Origin: an uncultured Pelagibacteraceae bacterium
Lineage (GTDB): Bacteria > Pseudomonadota > Alphaproteobacteria > Pelagibacterales > Pelagibacteraceae
Length of the DNA stretch: 50,074 nt
Reading direction: 5' to 3'
NCBI GenBank assembly: GCA_902572775.1
Contig: CACGHF010000003.1
Span: forward strand, 1 to 50,074
The notes under the pieces were generated by a model, which was given only the letters and a program-made list of their open reading frames with translations, was not told where the DNA came from and made no database searches. This document shows positions 46,828-50,074 of this stretch, piece by piece; positions within the stretch are counted from its first letter, which is position 1, and each line of letters opens with the position of its first letter. The position numbers and the translations under genes were made by a program.

Positions 46828-47901
46828 ATGATTCCCCTAAAAACGATTGAAGATCTGATAAAAAAACATTCATCTTTAGAAAAAGATTTATCATCAGGTG
46901 AATTAGATAAGAAGTTATTTGCAGAAAAATCAAAAGAGTATTCTGATTTAAATGAAATAGTTGAAAATGCTAAAGAATATATTTCTTTTCAAGTTGAAAA
47001 AGAAGATTTAGAAAAAATATTAAACGATAGTTCTGGAGATGAAGAGTTAAAAAAAATGGCAGAATTAGAATTAATAGAATTACAAAATAAACAAGAGGTT
47101 AATGAAAAAAAGTTAAAATTTTTTTTATTACCTAAGGATGAGGCAGATAAAAAAAATGCAATAATTGAAATTAGAGCAGGAACTGGTGGGTTAGAAGCAA
47201 GTTTGTTTGCATCAGATCTCTTTAAAATGTATGAAAAAGTAAGCCATAAAAAGAAATGGTCTTTAGAATTGATTTCAATTTCAAGAAGTGACGCTGGAGG
47301 ATTAAAAGAAGTTATAGCTTTGATCAAGGGAAGTAATATTTATTCAACATTAAAATATGAAAGTGGGGTTCACAGAGTGCAAAGAGTTCCAGATACAGAA
47401 ACACAAGGAAGAGTGCATACCTCAGCAGCCACAGTCGCAGTTTTGCCTGAAGCAGAGGAGGTTGATTTGAAAATAAATGATTCCGATTTAAGAATTGATG
47501 TCTTTAGAGCCGGAGGACCAGGAGGTCAATCTGTAAACACAACTGATAGCGCTGTTAGAATTACTCACATACCAACCGGGTTATCCGTATCGCAGCAAGA
47601 TGAAAAGTCACAACATAAAAATAAGGCAAAAGGAATGAAAATTTTGAGAGCTCGAATTTATGAACTTGAAAGATCAAGAATAGATCAAGAAAGGTCTCAA
47701 GATCGTAAAACAAAAATTGGTACAGGAGATAGATCGGAAAGAATAAGGACTTATAATTTTCCCCAAGGAAGGGTAACAGATCATAGAATAAATTTAACGC
47801 TACACAAATTAGATGAATTTCTAGAAGGAGAAGTATTTGATCAAATGATTGAGTCTCTAACTTTACAAGCACAAGAAGAAAGCCTTAATAATTTAAAATA
47901 A
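46828..47901 (+). CDS. prfA: Peptide chain release factor 1
   Basis: [44 protein letters not shown]. Confidence 0.95.
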   Translation: MIPLKTIEDLIKKHSSLEKDLSSGELDKKLFAEKSKEYSDLNEIVENAKEYISFQVEKEDLEKILNDSSGDEELKKMAELELIELQNKQEVNEKKLKFFLLPKDEADKKNAIIEIRAGTGGLEASLFASDLFKMYEKVSHKKKWSLELISISRSDAGGLKEVIALIKGSNIYSTLKYESGVHRVQRVPDTETQGRVHTSAATVAVLPEAEEVDLKINDSDLRIDVFRAGGPGGQSVNTTDSAVRITHIPTGLSVSQQDEKSQHKNKAKGMKILRARIYELERSRIDQERSQDRKTKIGTGDRSERIRTYNFPQGRVTDHRINLTLHKLDEFLEGEVFDQMIESLTLQAQEESLNNLK

Positions 47902-47904
47902 TAT

Positions 47905-48747
47905 ATGAATATTAATTCAGCTATAATTCAGGGCGCAAAAATATTAAGGAATAAATTTATATTAAATCCAAAACTAGATTCTGAAATTTTAATGGCAAAA
48001 ACAATTAATAAAGATAGAAGTTTTATTTTATTGAATTCTAATAATCTTCTTAAGCAAAATGATTTAAATTATTTTTATGACTTAATTAAACAAAGATCTT
48101 TAGGTAAACCAATAGCCTATCTAACTAATAAAAAGTTTTTTTGGAATTCAGAGTTTTTTGTTACAAATGATACATTAATACCAAGACCTGACTCAGAGTT
48201 AATTGTTGAAAATATTTTGAGTTTAACCAAACATAAAAATAAAATAAATATTTTAGATATAGGTATTGGTTCAGGATGTATTCTTTTATCTATTTTAAAA
48301 GAAAGAAAAAATTTTTATGGAACTGGTATAGATATAAGTAAAAAATGTCTAAATATAAGTAAAATTAATGCAATTAATCTTAAAGTAAGTTCAAGATTGA
48401 AATTATATAAATCAAATGTTGACAAATTCGATTTAGGAAAATATGATTTAATTGTTTCTAATCCTCCTTATATTGAAAATTATAAGTTAAAGTATTTGGA
48501 AAAAGATGTTGTGGAGTTTGAGCCCAAACTTGCATTAAATGGTGGATTAGATGGTTTATCAGAAATCAGAAAAGTAATTAAAAAATCTTCTGAACTGATA
48601 AAAAAAAATGGCAAATTTATTTTAGAGATCGGATTTGATCAAAAAAATAAAGTTATAAACTTATTAAAAAGAGAAGGTTTTTATATAAATAGTGCTCAAA
48701 AAGACTTAGGTAACAATTATAGGTGTATTGTTAGTACAAAAATATAA
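47905..48747 (+). CDS. prmC: Release factor glutamine methyltransferase
   Basis: LIPRPDSELIVE, ILDIGIGSGCILLSIL, LIVSNPPYIE; follows prfA. Confidence 0.93.
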   Translation: MNINSAIIQGAKILRNKFILNPKLDSEILMAKTINKDRSFILLNSNNLLKQNDLNYFYDLIKQRSLGKPIAYLTNKKFFWNSEFFVTNDTLIPRPDSELIVENILSLTKHKNKINILDIGIGSGCILLSILKERKNFYGTGIDISKKCLNISKINAINLKVSSRLKLYKSNVDKFDLGKYDLIVSNPPYIENYKLKYLEKDVVEFEPKLALNGGLDGLSEIRKVIKKSSELIKKNGKFILEIGFDQKNKVINLLKREGFYINSAQKDLGNNYRCIVSTKI

Positions 48748-48758
48748 TTATTAAAATC

Positions 48759-49199
48759 ATGGTAACATTTAGAAATAATAATAATAATAGAAGAAACAAT
48801 TTTAGAAGAAGTGCAAGAAATTTTAAATCAAATGGGGATAATTCAAAATATGGCTCTAACTTTTCAAATAATGATAACTTTAAAAGAAAAGCGCCTGGAA
48901 GAAATAATCATAATGCACCAAAATTAATTGAAAAATATAATGATTTAGCTAGGGAAGCTCTCTCAAATGGTGATAAAATTTTATCTGAAAATTATTTACA
49001 ACACGCAGATCATTTTACCAGAATACTTAATGAGAGAGAAAGTTTTAAGAGAGAAAAAAATTTAGAAATTAAATCTGAAAATTCTGAAATTAGTGAGGAA
49101 AATATTGAAAACTCTGAAAAAAACTCTGATAAAAATCTAGTTGAGTCGGATGAAACTCAAATTGAAAAAATTGCAAAATCCCAGGTAGAAATAAATTAG
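48759..49199 (+). CDS. DUF4167-type low-complexity N/R-rich protein
   Basis: N-terminal NNNNRRNNFRRSARN; KLIEKYNDLAREALSNGDKILSENYLQHADHFTRIL; follows prmC. Confidence 0.75.
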   Translation: MVTFRNNNNNRRNNFRRSARNFKSNGDNSKYGSNFSNNDNFKRKAPGRNNHNAPKLIEKYNDLAREALSNGDKILSENYLQHADHFTRILNERESFKREKNLEIKSENSEISEENIENSEKNSDKNLVESDETQIEKIAKSQVEIN

Positions 49200-50074
49200 T
49201 TTAATCCTATTATTTTTTCAGATTTAAGAACATCTAATTTAATTTTATTAGTCTCAAAAATTTTTCTTTCTTCTCCTTTTAAGATTTTTCCAGACGGTAG
49301 CTTTAATTTTTGAGAATTAACTTTTTTTCCATTTACAATCACTTCATAATGAAGATGTGGGCCTGTAGATTTACCTGTCGATCCAACATATCCAATAGTT
49401 TGTCCTTGTTTAACTCTTACTCCTGTTTTGATTCCTCGAGCGAATTTTGACATATGTGCATATACTGTTTGATATGTTGAATTATGCTTAATTTTTACAC
49501 AATTACCGCCCCCTCCACACCAACCTGCTTTTTTTACAACTCCATCACCTGAAGCCATTATTGGTGTACCCATTGGTGCAGCGAAATCAGTCCCTCTATG
49601 CATTTTATTATAGCCATCTATAGGATGTTTTCGCATGCCAAAAGGTGATGAAAGTCTTGCTCCATTGATTGGAGTTTTCATTAATGCTTTCTTTACACTT
49701 TTTCCATTTTTATCATAATGTCCCTCACTACCTTTAAAATCAAAATAATATAAACTATTATCAGAACCACTTAATTTTAAATTTGCATATAGAATTTCTC
49801 CTGTTTCGACAATTTCTTTTTTTTCATTTAAATAAATTTCGTACATAATTTGAAATTTATCACCTTTCCTAATGTCTCTTTGAAAATCTACCTTAAATCC
49901 ATAAATTCCTGCAAACTCTATTATTGTATTTGCTGGTATTTTTTGATCAGTAGCACCCCTATATAAGCTTTCTAATATTATATCCTCTTTATATATAATT
50001 TTTTTTTCTAAATTTATTGATAAAATTTCTTTATTGAACTTATCGTTTTTAATATTTCTTTTCAGATATATCTT
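49196..50074 (-). CDS. M23-family peptidase (5' end beyond window)
   Basis: SPFGMRKHPIDGYNKMHRGTDFAAPMGTPIMASGDGVV, VYAHMSKF, GPHLHYEV; frame stays open upstream of 49846 toward the window end. Confidence 0.85.
   Translation of the reverse strand, partial: KIYLKRNIKNDKFNKEILSINLEKKIIYKEDIILESLYRGATDQKIPANTIIEFAGIYGFKVDFQRDIRKGDKFQIMYEIYLNEKKEIVETGEILYANLKLSGSDNSLYYFDFKGSEGHYDKNGKSVKKALMKTPINGARLSSPFGMRKHPIDGYNKMHRGTDFAAPMGTPIMASGDGVVKKAGWCGGGGNCVKIKHNSTYQTVYAHMSKFARGIKTGVRVKQGQTIGYVGSTGKSTGPHLHYEVIVNGKKVNSQKLKLPSGKILKGEERKIFETNKIKLDVLKSEKIIGLN

Noticed and set aside
1-50074. CRISPR array or rRNA genes
   Set aside because: No regularly spaced repeats and no rRNA sequence seen; the only 16S-like match is the 11-nt anti-SD string at 10295-10305.

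Overview
AT-rich bacterial chromosome segment. Gene content and order (hisS-hisZ-hisG; cmk-rpsA-ihfB-pyrF-trpF-trpB-trpA-accD-folC; gcrA; tandem glycine riboswitch before malate synthase; ffs-dnaX-ybaB-recR) strongly suggest a streamlined marine alphaproteobacterium of the SAR11/Pelagibacter type. About 36 kb is ordinary housekeeping sequence. The accessory-looking part is ~3.2-14.3 kb. Its minus-strand operon encodes an ECF-sigma-like protein, a GHKL ATPase, a DUF4338/DruA-like protein and a chimera of RNA polymerase alpha-CTD with a sigma region-4 helix-turn-helix. It is flanked by tiny membrane ORFs, a PD-(D/E)XK-like protein and a plus-strand nuclease/RmuC cluster. The same region holds several unexplained nucleic-acid structures: (i) a repeated bipartite promoter-like motif TTTGGCA-N17/18-(N)ACATA, seen four times only here; (ii) a switch-like leader before the sigma-like gene; (iii) an RNA hairpin whose loop region reproduces the 16S 3'-end anti-Shine-Dalgarno sequence ACCTCCTTTCT; (iv) a full-length class-II tRNA-like element followed by two hairpins with perfectly complementary 6-nt loops. 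Separately, a tRNA-His-like element with degenerate D and T loops ends 4 nt before the hisS start codon. All assignments were made by eye; no search or folding program was run.
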